64,000 bases of DNA, from positions 1,860,001-1,924,000 of the forward strand of contig NC_089303.1 in NCBI RefSeq assembly GCF_000512565.2. Direction: 5' to 3'. Both the position numbers and the translations under genes were made by a program. The notes beneath the pieces were generated by a model. The model was not told where the DNA came from, did no database searches, and saw only the letters and a program-made list of their open reading frames with translations. Every line of letters starts with the position of its first letter. Position 1 is the stretch's first letter. Shown here piece by piece: positions 46,086-58,100 of the stretch. This DNA is from Kwoniella dejecticola CBS 10117. Lineage: Eukaryota; Basidiomycota; Tremellomycetes; Tremellales; Cryptococcaceae.

Positions 46086-48009
46086 GATACGGCGATTGAA
46101 TTGGCAGGCTGCTACAAATACTGATGCCGCTTCTGCTTCTGAGAACGATGTGAGCTAGCTGGTAGGATGGTCAAAGAGCATATGTCGAGTTGAAGATGGT
46201 TGTGAAGCACACAAAGGACAAAACACACTCAACCAAGTAAAGACTGTGAGAAAGAGAGACTGTGAATCCGAATGTCGTCCCAAAGGGTATGTTCGATTTG
46301 GGCTGGCTGGTCAAGGGAATAAGGTTACTACCGAAGAGGAAGGAATGAAGAGGGCAGAGGATAGAGGCAAGTGAAGAGGAGAAGGGGGACTTGCTTCTTG
46401 GTTGGGATCTCAATTCTGCTAAAAAGTTATATTGCACGTCCTATATTCCATGACCACTAACTTACCTTGACGCTGCTTTATGGGAGATGGAAACGCTCTG
46501 AATTGGACATTGCACTACTATCGGGCTCAAAGACAGCACAACCTACTGAATGAATAGCAATGGATTGACCTGTGTGAGACACTTCATGGATCACGATTAT
46601 TCAGGCAAAGGCGACTCTTGACCTGACTGATCGGACGTATGTCTTGACGTTTCATCATGCCACTGAAACCCGACAATCGAAGGCGGCTTCCACGAGCATC
46701 GAAGATCCAATATACCCAGCTTATTGGCGGCAAGCGGCAAGGGCAAAGATAAGTCAACAAAATGTGCGTCAGTAGTATGCCAAGCCAAATGTTTTGAGGC
46801 GTCCAATAATGTATTGTTGAAAGGGGGAAGATACAGGATTCTTGTCAATCTATTGAATCGTGCTGTGCTTTGTCTCAGTCGACTCGGAATCTGATTTGCA
46901 AAAGGTACAATACTGTCTGTCCATCAGCTCATGAGTGGATCAGTCTTCGATGACGACTCCACGAACGTTGGTCTAGTGTAGAAGCGTAGAAATGACAAAA
47001 CGAATCGTCTATTTGATTCATGTCTCTCGATGATAGCGGCGAAGTGCATCGAAGTAGCTTGAGTTTGCTGATTCAATCGTCGGTGAGGCCGCCACATCTC
47101 TCAGGGAACGGCGTAGTCAGTCGGTGGATGTCTCGGCGTTAAAACTTGCATTCAGTCTGTGAGACCTGCTAAGACAATACATGCATCGTCGGCAAGTATC
47201 AAAGTGTATGCGTGGCAGATATAACATGAGTCCAGCTGTTTAGACAGACAGGTTTAAGTGGGTTTGCTGTATGCGTTCTAAATATCGTCCCTCTGTTTGC
47301 TAAAGTCGGCTTTTCACCATATCGTCAATTGGATTCCACTGACTTATCATCCCCAAAAGACTCATGAGCATGAGAAATCTCTCCTGTTCTTTTGCTTATT
47401 CTTTTCAACGTGCTTCTCTGCCAGTGGCTTCCGGTCGTCCTCCTCGAGACTACGCGCGTTAGTGCTTTGGTTGGCTTTCTCGGCAGGGGAAAGCCGTTTA
47501 AATTCAATCGATGATGACATGAGGTAACCGACGAAGTGTTCCTGATCGCCCAGATACCCTTAACACGAGCAAGCTTTACTGGATTCGGCATCCAGCCAGG
47601 TGCATTACGTTACTTCTTAATCTTCCTGAGTATCCCACACTTGGGCTCCAGCTCTTGCATGCAGCTTCATCGCACATCTGATCCACACATAAGTGGCGCA
47701 TTTGACGGTCTCACAAATTGATACAACGTCAAGAAGCGCATGAGCCCACATGATCGTCTCGATAATGTGACAGCTTCAGCTCCCGCGTCAGTAGGAAGAT
47801 CGTTCGCACACTAGGATCTTGATGTCTTTTTGTCTCCTCACCAGGATTGGGATCCCAGATGATCCGAACTCTTACTTTGGCCCAGCTGTGTATACCTCGC
47901 CAAGTATAATCGTCACCTATACCGACAGCCGGGACTCATCGAGTAGCGGATAGCAAGCGAGATCGTTGGTCTTAGACACCTGTGACTTCCCTGGGAATCT
48001 TCGCATACC
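46086..48009. promoter_or_regulatory. Long divergent intergenic region
   Basis: This 1.9-kb interval lies between the integrase-finger gene (minus) and the hydrolase-fold gene (plus), the longest gap in the window. Nearest the minus-strand gene it contains CT-rich sequence that fits a long 5' UTR. A small minus-strand ORF at 47362-47520 is listed separately. Other open frames (for example 46171-46437, 46597-46848) lack protein-like composition or are broken. Long upstream regions are typical of developmentally regulated fungal regulator genes. Confidence 0.5.
47362..47520 (-). CDS. Candidate small hydrophilic protein
   Basis: This is a 52-codon frame on the minus strand with ATG at 47518-47520. 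The product is hydrophilic with mixed Lys, Glu, Arg and Ser (IEFKRLSPAEKANQ, then RSLEEDDRKPLAEKH, ending RRDFSCS). The composition is more protein-like than the neighbouring frames. I find no introns, homology or promoter that would confirm it. It could be a real small gene in the 1.9-kb gap, or chance. Confidence 0.3.
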   Translation of the reverse strand: MSSSIEFKRLSPAEKANQSTNARSLEEDDRKPLAEKHVEKNKQKNRRDFSCS

Positions 48010-49694
48010 ATGCCGCGCATCGAGATTCCCAACACGCCTTTCGATCTCTGCTACAGAGTTTCGGCCCCTTCGCTAGAGGAAGGAGCTACCAACATAGATA
48101 CAGAGTATGAGACCATCCTCTATTTCCACCCATACTGGGTCGACTCTTTCTACTTGTAAGTCCGAACCCAGTCATGTCAGCATCCTTTGGAAACGCATTG
48201 ACAATGCAGAACCCATATATATAGTTATCCACAATTCGACGATCCGGCATTGAACGAACATTACAACCTCATAGCATTCGATGCACCTGCTCATGGATCT
48301 ACCATAGTAGAAGAGATGTCGGCTGAGCCTGTCACTTGGGTATATCTCGCTCGACTCGTCAAAGATGCTCTGGTAAGCTGTCGTTCCCTATGTTTGTGAT
48401 ATACTGCGAGACCCTTTCCAAGCTGATGAAAATGGCTGAGACAAAAAGGTGATGCTGGGAGTACCTTCAGTACACGTTGTCGGCTCAACGATGGGATGTT
48501 GTCCTGCCATGCACTTCGCATCCAAGTATCCAGAGATGACTCGGACTCTCCTGATGTGTGCACCTCCGGCCCTGGAGGAAGCTTCGAATTGGAGTCTGAC
48601 TTTCAGCGAGTGTATGCATGTGAGTTTGCAGCCATATCTCAACTCTGTTATACATCACGTCAAGTCGATATGCAATTTGACACCCATACTGATGTACTTC
48701 CTCAGATCTTGATCAACGCTGTAAAGAACAACGATCCAGAACCGTTAGACGCGATAACATCGGTCATATTCGACTACAACGCCACCTCCCACTCCAGCAA
48801 GGTGATCAAGAGTTTGGAAGAGGAGTATATTCAGTTGATAAGATCCCGGCTGATAAGTGGGGCCCTGAATGTGAGTCGCAGCATTCGCCATCCGGTCCCA
48901 CCTGACTCTTGGGGAAACATCGTCTACTCGATGTTATGGTAGACTGCAACGGCTAATTTACCTTATATTCGTGCCTGTTGTATAGGGGGACAAGACAGTG
49001 CCAATTTTGATATCACTAGCTTTCTCACGAAAACAGCTACTATCGTTAGAAGAGGCCGTAGAGATGAAACCCCCAATCTTGATCATCCAGGGCACGAATG
49101 AAGGATGGGAGGAGAACGACGATCAGTGGGCGAAGATGCTAGAAGAGACGAACGGATTACATCAGGAAAGATACGGGACCGAGGCCCAGGCGAAGAGGAT
49201 AGTTCTTGATGATTTGCCTAGGTGGATGACGTTGACTTCTTCCGATATGTAAGTACAACATCCTTCAATCGTCAATATCGGGGGTCGAATATCGAGCCGA
49301 AAGCTAAAGGACACTTTGCGTCTGTTTTTACAGAATCAATCCCATCATTAAGCGATTCATATCTACTGGCTCATCGAAGGAGATATCAAGTTTGCCAGAA
49401 TTTGAAATAGACAGGTCGAGTTCGACGACGACAACTATGAAGATGATATCGAGGACTCGGAGGAGGTCGTCCGTTAATCCACCTAGATCCAGACAGTCGC
49501 GGTCACAAATAGAAGTACCTCCTCACGACTCAGTAAAGTTGAATCCGCATAATCTCGTCACCTCGCAGGTCAAGTCTCAGCATGATAACGAGATAAGTGA
49601 TAAATCCGAAATCCAGACTTGTCGCTCGGGCAAAAGCAGGAACCCAAGTATTGATGTAAACGTGCATGTGGATGTCGTCACCAAGATTGACTGA
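48010..49694 (+). CDS. Alpha/beta-hydrolase-fold protein, probably catalytically inactive
   Basis: Exon 1 is 48010-48155 and exon 2 is 48225-48372, followed by at least four more exons. The fold is clear: ETILYFHPYWVDSFYF, HYNLIAFDAPAHGST (strand before the nucleophile elbow), and 'VHVVGSTMGCCPAMHFASKY'. The last strand is 'KPPILIIQGTNEGWEEND', and the end of the fold is 'DLPRWMTLTSSD'. In active relatives the elbow is GxSxG; here it is G-S-T-M-G, so Thr replaces the Ser. The usual His near the end is also absent, as the segment reads PRWMTL. The C-terminal 110 residues are Arg/Ser-rich and probably disordered. The fold call is firm. Loss of the catalytic residues means a non-enzymatic role is possible. 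The gene stands alone, with no pathway partner visible. Confidence 0.8.
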
Positions 49695-50264
49695 TAATTG
49701 GGGCTTGAACCATTTCTGTATCTGCTTGTTGTATGTATGTATGTATGCTTATCAACAATCCCTCAAATTTCGTCCCATCCGAGAGATCATCTCGTGCCTG
49801 TCGCAATCTACACAACGCACGAGCACATCTTCACATCTTTACCCACGCACGGACCGTGTATGACGTCTGAATGATGCGTGTTGATGGGGCGAAGAACAAT
49901 AAGGAATGTCAAAGGTACCATCACGATCAATGTATGTTGCGTCATAATTGGATGATTGATCTGGCTGGGGATTGCGTCTTCTTGACAACACTCTGAAAGG
50001 ATTCATTTGTCGAGAAACGTTGAATGAGCTGAATGTGAAGGGGATTACTGATTGATTGCTTGGAGTTGACGTCACTCCATGTTGGTCATTGGCTACGAGC
50101 TGATGATGGGATATATAAAGGACGCAATGGCCATTATGTGTTGATCACTTGCCACCTCAACTCACAAACGAATCCAATTGCAAACATCACATTCAAGTAA
50201 TATCGTATCGGGCAAACGAACACTTCGACCTCCGACTCCCACTCAACAACAAAAGACAAAAACA
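49695..50264. promoter_or_regulatory. Intergenic region with TATA box before the CipC-like gene
   Basis: This 570-bp interval lies between two plus-strand genes. It has a clean TATATAAA at 50112-50119, 146 bp before the next ATG. Around that are CATT/ACAA-rich leader sequences. A short GTAT repeat at about 49732-49746 is also present. No protein-like ORF is seen. Confidence 0.55.
50112..50119 (+). promoter_or_regulatory. TATA box of the CipC-like gene
   Basis: TATATAAA, preceded by GGGA and followed by GGACGC, lies 146 bp upstream of the CipC-like ATG. Few genes in this window have a clear TATA box, so this gene is likely strongly or inducibly expressed. Confidence 0.55.
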
Positions 50265-51032
50265 ATGTTCGAAAGCAAGTCCCCTTATTTGTTTCGTTTC
50301 GTCCGACACCTTGATGGTCAGCTGATGATGTATGGCTATCATCACTACAGAGCTCAAGGCCAAGATCTCCGCGCACCACTCTTCCCACCCTCTCGCCAAA
50401 CAACGAGCAGAATTCTTAGCTGTCAATGCCGATAACCCCCCTCGAGCGAAAAGGTCACTTCACATCCGAGACAGTCGGAGCCGCCGCCGCATACGAGGCT
50501 TTCAAGGCTTTCGAAAACAACGAAGCTCACTCCAGGGGTATCGATGGGAAAGTCACCCACAAAGAATCTAAGAGAGTAAGTCGAAATTTACTCGTTTGGT
50601 CATCATGCCATCAGTTTGCTACAGATGGCTAATCTTTTTTGCTTGTAGATCATCGTTGGCCTTGCCGAAGGTAGAGTGGTCAAGTTAGTAGAGGAGAAGC
50701 GACTTCCGTTCAGTGAGTCCAAGTCTCTGATGTCAATACGATTATAGTCATCTGGGACCGTCTCATCATCCAAGAAACATGATCATCGCCTCGTCGTACT
50801 TCCACTTGTTCTCTCTGCAATGTCCACTTCTTATGCTTTTTACCGTGCGCCTTCGCTGACTAATCCCTCATGCCTTTCAGCCTCTGAGAGTGAAAAGGTC
50901 AAGTTCATCAAGTCCGCCCAAAAGCACGCTGCCGCCGATGCTAAACGAGCAGTTCGAGAGTCTGGCTTATACGCCAATCATGAGCTTGATCCACTCGACT
51001 CGGACGAGAAGCTCGCCGCCAGGATTATGTGA
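50265..51032 (+). CDS. CipC-like stress-responsive protein with an apparent frame break
   Basis: Exon 1 (50265-50274, MFE+K) joins to exon 2 (50351 on) through a GC donor (gcaagt), giving MFEKLKAKISAHHSSHPLAK... up to AVNADNP. The next codons, in the run of six C (about 50436-50441), must shift by +1 to give LERKGHFTSETVGAAAAYEAFKAF, the conserved CipC domain start. The rest reads NNEAHSRGIDGKVTHKESKR/IIVGLAEGRVVKLVEEKRLPF/TSESEKVKFIKSAQKH and ends ELDPLDSDEKLAARIM. The CipC (concanamycin-induced protein) family is small, abundant and stress-responsive in fungi; its function is unknown. The break looks like one extra C in a homopolymer, which may be a sequence error. Alternatively translation could start at ATG 50426, losing the N-terminus. 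The TATA box at 50112 supports active expression. Confidence 0.75.
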
Positions 51033-52147
51033 TTCACCATGATGTACGGTCCGTAGCGAGATACTTCTTCTCGCCTTTTGCGTAGATGCGAAAGACTTTA
51101 ACGATGTGAATGATGACAATGATTATGCAATTATTATCCTATATTCGTTCTTGTGCACCTAACTCGCAATGCGTGTCTTTAAGATGATTGAGAGAGGGTG
51201 GTTTAGCAATGGTCGTGAATAATCGCGATATCGTTCGCACCATCTCAGACGTCGCAGCTGCCGCTTAAAGGTCCTCTGAAAAAGCCAAAAAGATTGATGT
51301 TATCTTTGAATTCGATGATTCAATGTTTCCAGAAATTGTGTACCGGTCTTGCGACGCAATACAACGTTAGGATTGTTTTTTGCAATCAGCAATTGCTTCG
51401 ACTCGGATTTCTCCTCACTGTCAGAAGCTCTAACCCTAGCATAAGGACTAGAAGGGTGGGTTTCGGAACGAGCGGTGAATAACCGGGTTGGCGGCGCGAA
51501 ATTGAGAATAGTCCCGATCAAAGTGGCACAACGCGCGTAACTGACGTGATCAGGCACAATCAGAGCGTTTGTGTGCTCACAATCTGCATAAGTTATCCTA
51601 CATGCTAGATACCAACATCGGTGCGTAGGACTATCCCTCCTCCTGTTATACGATGCACGTCGACCCCGAGAAATCGAAATCGTAGTGTGGAAAAGCACGA
51701 GGTATGGAAATGACAACTCAGAGGGGCTGGTCAAGCCGGTCATACAAGAAATCGATTGGAGCGCTGTCTCATCCAGCCTAGGCTCATACAGTGATAAGGA
51801 ATGATCCTGGAAGCACTGATACAATGGTAATCTCAGCTAGACCGGGGCGCGCATATTGAGTCTGAGCATGTATGTTCCTGATAGGATCGCTCAGCGTTCC
51901 TCACATATGCCGAGGAGATATATAAGGATGACAACTGGATCAAATATGTCATAACCCTTCTTCATCCCCTCACTGGATCACCAAGCATACTAACGACCTC
52001 TACAGTAACGACTCAACTAACGACCCGTAACGACCACCCACGCTCACTATACGAATCACGCTCTTTACAGACTCATCACACTACACGTACTATACACACA
52101 TAAAACAAGACCAATCGAAGAGAAAACCAAAAACACAATAGATCAAC
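51033..52147. promoter_or_regulatory. Long upstream region of the secreted-protein gene
   Basis: This 1.1-kb region lies between the CipC-like gene and the secreted protein. A TATATAAG element (51919-51926) lies 222 bp before the start. The last 150 bp are C/A-rich (CACTC, CGACCC), as in long fungal leaders. The minus-strand frame 51300-51824 has irregular composition and no splice support. I see no other gene. Confidence 0.5.
51919..51926 (+). promoter_or_regulatory. TATA-like element of the secreted-protein gene
   Basis: TATATAAG lies 222 bp upstream of the ATG at 52148 and is the only clear TATA-type element in this upstream region. It is consistent with strong or regulated expression of a surface or secreted product. 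No experimental support is available here. Confidence 0.45.
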
Positions 52148-54862
52148 ATGAAGACTTCTACCTCTTTCGCTATCCTTGCTGTACTGGCTACTGCCAGTAC
52201 TTCCTTTGCAGCACCGCTGCCCCACAAGAACAACGGAATGGACTCCTTGATTGATATGGGCGGCAAAGGACACGACAGACATGACCATATTGTCGATGCT
52301 GCGGTCAAGGCGGATGTGAAAATGCCTAAAGGCGGCAAACATGGTCATCATGCCAGAGGCGATCCGCTCCAGATCACCAAGTCCCTCGCCGGTGCTGTAG
52401 GCGTGAGTCGTCATCTCTGTCTCTATCCATAGCTGTCCGACCCGTACCCATCAGAAGAAGAATCAAGGGCTGACCGAACAAATTTGCGTCAGCTACCTAC
52501 TGCCGATCATCTGAATGCCGTTGGCATCAAGAACGGTCTGAAAATGGGTAAAACCAAAAACAACGGTTCCCCGCAGTTGAACCCCTCCAAAATCCTTAAT
52601 CCGAACACAATTACGAAAACCGATAAGCTTGGTAGCGCCCTGAAACCGGTCAAGGAGGATACCGGGAATGTCGGACAACAGCTCAATCACCCCAATGCAG
52701 GCGTAGTTGGTCAAGTAGGCAATACCGTCGATGGGATCCTCTCGCCTCTCGAGAAAAACCTCTTATCCCGTGACTTGCTGTCTAGCCTTGTTGGTGGTCT
52801 GAACAACAACGTGAATAACAATATCAACAACAACATCAACAGCAATGTTAACAGTAATATCAACAATTACAGTCCTGTTGGAGTGGTCACCAAGCCTGTG
52901 GGGTCCGCAGCGGGTGGTCTGGGAAAGACTGTTGGCAAGATCACCAAACTTGTTGAGAAGGATCTTCTTCCTGCCTTAGAATCCGAAGTATCTTCTCTGA
53001 CAAATGCAAAGGGCAACCCCGTCACCGGCGTAGTGGGGCAAGTCACCAAACCCCTGGGCTCTGGCTCTGGTGCCTTGCCAGTCCATTCGCCCGGCGTCAA
53101 GTCTGATCTGCTCAATTCCAGCACCAAGGGCGGTCTGACAGACTTGCACAACGGTCCGCTAGGTACCAACGGAGGCACAGTGGTCTCCGCTGAGAAGACA
53201 GTAGGCGGCGTAGCTGCACCAGTAGTCCACGACATACAATCAACGCCTCTCAAGGCAGTCACAGGTACCGTCGGCAAGCTGCCAAACACCGTGACTGGCT
53301 TAGCGAAAGGCGTGAACGTTGATCCGCTGGCGAATAAAGTGGTACATGTCAACACGGAGTCCACCCTTTCTGGCGTACAGAAGACCGGCGATACGACAGT
53401 CAACAAGACGGTGAACCAAGGTGCAGTGGATCAGACGGTCGACAAAGTGAATTTGTCTGCGTTCAGCGGAGAGGGCAAAGATCATCGAGTCAACCCTCAT
53501 GCTACCGACGGGACCAAAGACCGCACTGAGAAACTCGTCCACGATAATACGTCAAATGCTAAATCGACTGTCAAGGATACAACCGGTATCAATACGGGCA
53601 AAATAGACGTCAGCAAGAATGTTAAAGACGATACTAAAGACCTGAATCTGAACAAGTCTGCTACTAAGGTGGAGAAGACGGGCGAGAAGACTGTAGTCAA
53701 GCCTGCGGATAAAGCCGTTGATAAGGTCATCCCTTCTGCCGAACATCAGAAATCGACTGGTAGTTTGGTCACTGCAAACAACGAGAATGTGAATGCCAAG
53801 ATCGTTCAGACCCCCGGAAAATCAGATAAAGTAGCTGAGAAAGACTCGAACTCGGTCACTGGCTCACCGTCAAATTCCGATAATGTCAACGTCAAGGTCG
53901 CCGTACCACACCAAGTCAATAAAGAGGTACACAAGACTGACAAGACGGTGGATAACCTTGATCACGATCATAAGGGCACTGGGAAGATCATCGAAAAAGT
54001 AAAACAAGTTTTACACGGCAGCGCAGCTCCCTCTCACTCCCACTCACCATCGGCGTCAGCATCAGCATCAGCAAGTCACAAAGGTGCTGCCAGCGCTAGC
54101 GCGAGTGCGAGCGCTAGTGGCGCTGCGAACGATGTGCACCATGGAGGTCGTCCTCTACTGTTTATAGGGTACACCAACGGTCTCTTGGGTCCAACTAGTA
54201 CCATAGCGTCAGAATCCGGTTCCGTGTCAGCTACTCCCATTGCCGATGCGCACTTTCACTCTGGTTCAATCCAAGTGGTATGTTCCTCCTCCTTCTCTTG
54301 TCGGGTCTAGCTCAACATTGTTCGGAACATGCTTTACCGCATACTGATTACTGATTACTAATTATTGATGTATCGTGAACAGAACAAAGAGAACCAAAAA
54401 TCCTCAAAACTCGATCTCCCCCTAACTTCCGCTCTACACCTACCTACACCGTCCGCATCAGCGAAAGCCAAAGTCGAAGCTGCAATCAACAAAGCCATCA
54501 CCAAGCCCCGCCAAGCCACAATCACCTACGGTCAAAAAGGTGAACATGTCGTTGCTTGCGACGGTAAAGCCCATGGACCGAACGACATGATTGATGAATG
54601 CATCAAAGCTGATTTGCTGGATTTCAGACCCAATCAAACTGAGGTGAGTCGTCTTTCAGACCTGACAATCGATTGAATGCAGCCTGTAAGATACTGTGCT
54701 GATGCTTTTGATCGGACTTGGGACTTGAGAATAGGCTTGCCCAACGGATATGCAGCATGATATTCAGTACGGCGTAACCACAGACATGTTGCAAGGCCAA
54801 AGCAAAGAATCGAAGGAAATCCAGAAATACGTCAGATTATGTTTGACTGCTACTGCTCTCTG
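52148..54862 (+). CDS. Secreted low-complexity protein of unknown function
   Basis: Exons 52148-52402, 52493-54277, 54383-54643 and 54735-54862 give about 809 residues. The first 20 residues are a signal peptide ('MKTSTSFAILAVLATASTSF', likely cut after AA in FAAP). There is no internal hydrophobic segment and no C-terminal GPI-type tail. The mature part is Lys/Thr/Val/Asn-rich, with an Asn run (NNNVNNNINNNINSNVNSNI) and recurring VTKPVGS/VVGQV and HNGPLG/VVHDIQS-like motifs. Later it has long Asp/Lys/Thr stretches (KTVDNLDHDHKGTGKIIEKV) and an Ser/Ala run (SASASASAS) near 54050-54120. The C-terminal 120 residues contain three Cys and a more ordered stretch around VACDGKAHGPNDMIDECIK. I do not recognise it. 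A cell-surface or cell-wall protein, or a stress-related secreted protein, is the most likely role. Confidence 0.75.
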
Positions 54863-55159
54863 ATCACCCCGGGTTGACTCACAATTAGATGGGCTAGTCA
54901 TTCGAGTATCAATGCCAGTCTACGTGTTATTAAGTTGTATCTCCATATCCTTGCTTAATATGTCTTCCAATATGCATTCTGGGTTTTCAGCGGTAGAATG
55001 ATCAAGACTTTCATCTATGACCATGATACTTGCTCCCTGCACCCCGAATAGCGATTCCACATGGCTATACACAGTACATGAGGCATACAATCTTATACTG
55101 TACAATTCAATATACAATAATTCAGAGCAGCGATTTTGGCTGCGACTTGAATTCGACAT
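54863..55159. other. Convergent intergenic region
   Basis: This 297-bp region lies between the secreted-protein stop (plus) and the TFIIIC gene stop (minus). It is AT-rich with ATACAATAAT-type sequence that fits poly(A) signals. No gene is seen. Confidence 0.45.
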
Positions 55160-58100
55160 TTACCAAATCATATCTGAGATAGGGAACAAGGCAATATCTT
55201 CTTCATCCTCTTTTCCTACACATTCGATAGGAGTGACAGGAGTCTTTCGCGCTTCTTCGCTGTCCGCTGACCACTTTGTCTCTATCTTGCGGGACTTGAT
55301 CAAATACTCGAGGATATCAACCAATTCAAGTCGATCAAGTATCAAACCCAATTTTTCTTTTATCGTTCTCTATATTGATAATTCCATCAGGTCTGTCAGC
55401 GCATGGAGCTTGGCATGGATACAAGATGTTGGCTTACCAGGGGGATACCGGGTCTAGTCATAATGAGACTCTTGGTGCATTCCGTGGCTTTCTCGAAGTC
55501 TGCTTCGTCGAACTTGCCGTACAAGTCATACCACCTTCTCGGAGCTATCATCTTGTCCTGACCATCTTCAGCCTTCACTGCTATACACCACGCGCCCCAG
55601 TGCTTGACGGAGATCAATCGAGCGGTATCATATCCCGCCCAAAAGACTCGCTGGTTCCCTTCCAAGGATAAGACTGCAAGCGCTTGATGAAATTTGTGCT
55701 TCGAGCATGATATCGAGCTTAACAATTCGGCAGTGGTTATGCCGTCCTCCAATGAAGTGTCGACAAGTTGTATCACTTGATCAACGACACGTTGTAGATC
55801 AACGGTGTCGATCCCGAACGGCATACCCTTCCACCTGCAAAGAGGCTTGACAGTCGAATGATCCGGATATTCCACTGAGATGGGGAGAATTGGCGCTGCA
55901 GCTCGTTTGACTTGGACGGGGAATTCATAGGCATCGTCGTCTGAGAAGAGCCCTAGGTCAGCTGGGTTTCAGGATCAGGTGTAGGGTCTCAGCTTACCCA
56001 GTTTCCTTGTATTGAAATGTTCCCTTTCATACTTGACAGTCGAAAACTCGTGGACATCAAATTCAAACTCGACCTGACCAATCACCAAGATCAGTCTTTA
56101 TTGGTCGCCTCGCTTGACATAAGAGCACTCACTTGATGGTTGGATACCATGCTCATCAGGTTAGCTATCTCGCCTGACTCTCCTATCAATGGCCATTCGA
56201 AGCCATCTTCCGATTCGAGTTTGGCTGGGAGCTGTTTAGCAGCGTCGAAGAGGCCAGGCGGCAGGAACTCATCGTTCAAGCTTTGCCATCTGAGGTGGTG
56301 ATCAGCTTAACCTTCTTTTTGTTCCCTGTTGACCAGACTTTTCTCGAGTACAGGTAGGTTGTCAACCAAGAAGACTATTACGCACCCTTGTGTAAATCCA
56401 TATTGCCTTTCGTTATCCCTCGAAGGAGTGGGCAGCTTCCGCAATATATTTTTCTCCAACATCTCATTGATCGCAAATTCATATTGTCCCTCAGACCAAT
56501 TCTGCAGCAACTTTTGACCATGAGTAACATTATACTTCTCATCAGGGGTGCCAATGATGACCTGCGCGCACAGTGAAAGAGTATCAGCGATTCGCTTTGA
56601 TTTAAGGAGAACAGGAAGCTCACCTTCATCGATGACTGTAGAAGTCCCATTTGTCTGGAATCTAGGTCATCTCCATGATCTCTGACTTCGCCTTTGACTT
56701 CTTCCAGCAGAGATATCGATCCGATAGAATTGATCCGTACTTCCTCAGCAGCGAGAGAATCTGCAGCTAGATCGAAAGAGTGGACCTCTGTGTGGAGGTA
56801 ATTCAAGTCGTATAGGTCGGCAACTTGATAGCTTTCGAAAGGTAGATCAGGGGCTTGGAGCTTCTCTTCAGATGGTGTAGAGAAGGCCAGCAGTCGCCTG
56901 TATACCATCCAAACACGTCAGCCCTTCCCGATTCTTCAGGCACATGACTTTTCGCGAGGGACAAAGAGGAGGGAAATCCGGACTGGAAGACTCACAAGGA
57001 CTTCTTATCGATGCTCTGCCTGAGGACTTTGATATGCTCTTTGAGATCGAAATTAACTGGATCGTCTGGATGCTCATCCCTGAGATCATTGGTACCCTTC
57101 AATCTGTTCCAGAGGTTGAACCAGGCTTCTTCCAGTTTCTCAAAGTACGCTTTCTTACCAGGCTGCCCCAAGAGTTTAGCCAGTCTATTTCGAAGAGTCG
57201 TCGACGCCATGTCGGTGAAGATCTGATCCTGTACAGCTTGACGGCCTTTATAACCGTTGAATCTCGATCTGGCTCGGATGATAGCTTCTCCATCAAACAA
57301 GATGTCATCGTCTTCAGCCGACCACTTCCTCTTCGACCTGATCCTTCGTTGAAATCCGACTTTTGGTGTTCTCACCTTCGCTTTTCTTGTAGAAGTCTTC
57401 CCCTTTTTAGCATGCGGTACGAATTTGTTGAGAGTCAATCGAATCCTGGTCGCTTGGATCCGTCTTCGTTCTTCCAGTTCAGATTCCCGTTGTTCAGGCG
57501 AAAGATCTTTGACATGCGCCCAGATCATGACCCAATAATCAACTAGATTATCGCTTACATCCGGCATTCTAAGTTGGCCACCTTGTATAGTTTGTCTACT
57601 GACGAATTCCACCAGCTGATCGGTGTAGTCAACATTCTTTCGTTCGGAAGAGAGCTTGATACGGTTGAGCCAAAGCTGTTTTGCCAATTCTTGCCTTTCG
57701 ATAAGTTTTTCTCGTATATTCTGCTGTATTTTGGCTTGTCTCTTTCTGCTCACGGTCACATGTTCTCTCAGCCGTTCGGCGATTCTAGTGGCATTGTACT
57801 GTGCGACATCTGCTCTACGCTTGATCTCTCTTTCGAGGAAGGGAAGAGGCAAGGCATTCTCAAAGGCGAAGCCTTCCAATTCAGCTTGGGTGTTTATACT
57901 ACTTCGCCCAGTCTTTCGGTCTATCACCTCATCCAGTGCAGCTTTTTGAATCGGCAGTAGGTTTATTTCGCTCCTCCATCTCTTAACGTTCTGGAGAAGA
58001 TTCGCATAGTCGGCTGAAATGTCGAGAGTTTCGGAAAATCTTGCTGAAACGGGTATCCCAGGTTTGGTTTGTTCGCCAATCTTTCCGATTAGGTCAATCC

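Noticed and set aside
52867..53406. 179-codon minus-strand ORF
   Set aside because: It is antisense to the secreted-protein gene and reflects its repetitive Thr/Val/Gly codons.
53800..54130. SASASA tract as a possible GPI-anchored adhesin signal
   Set aside because: The C-terminus lacks a hydrophobic GPI-addition tail and ends in a charged, ordered stretch, so a GPI anchor is not supported.
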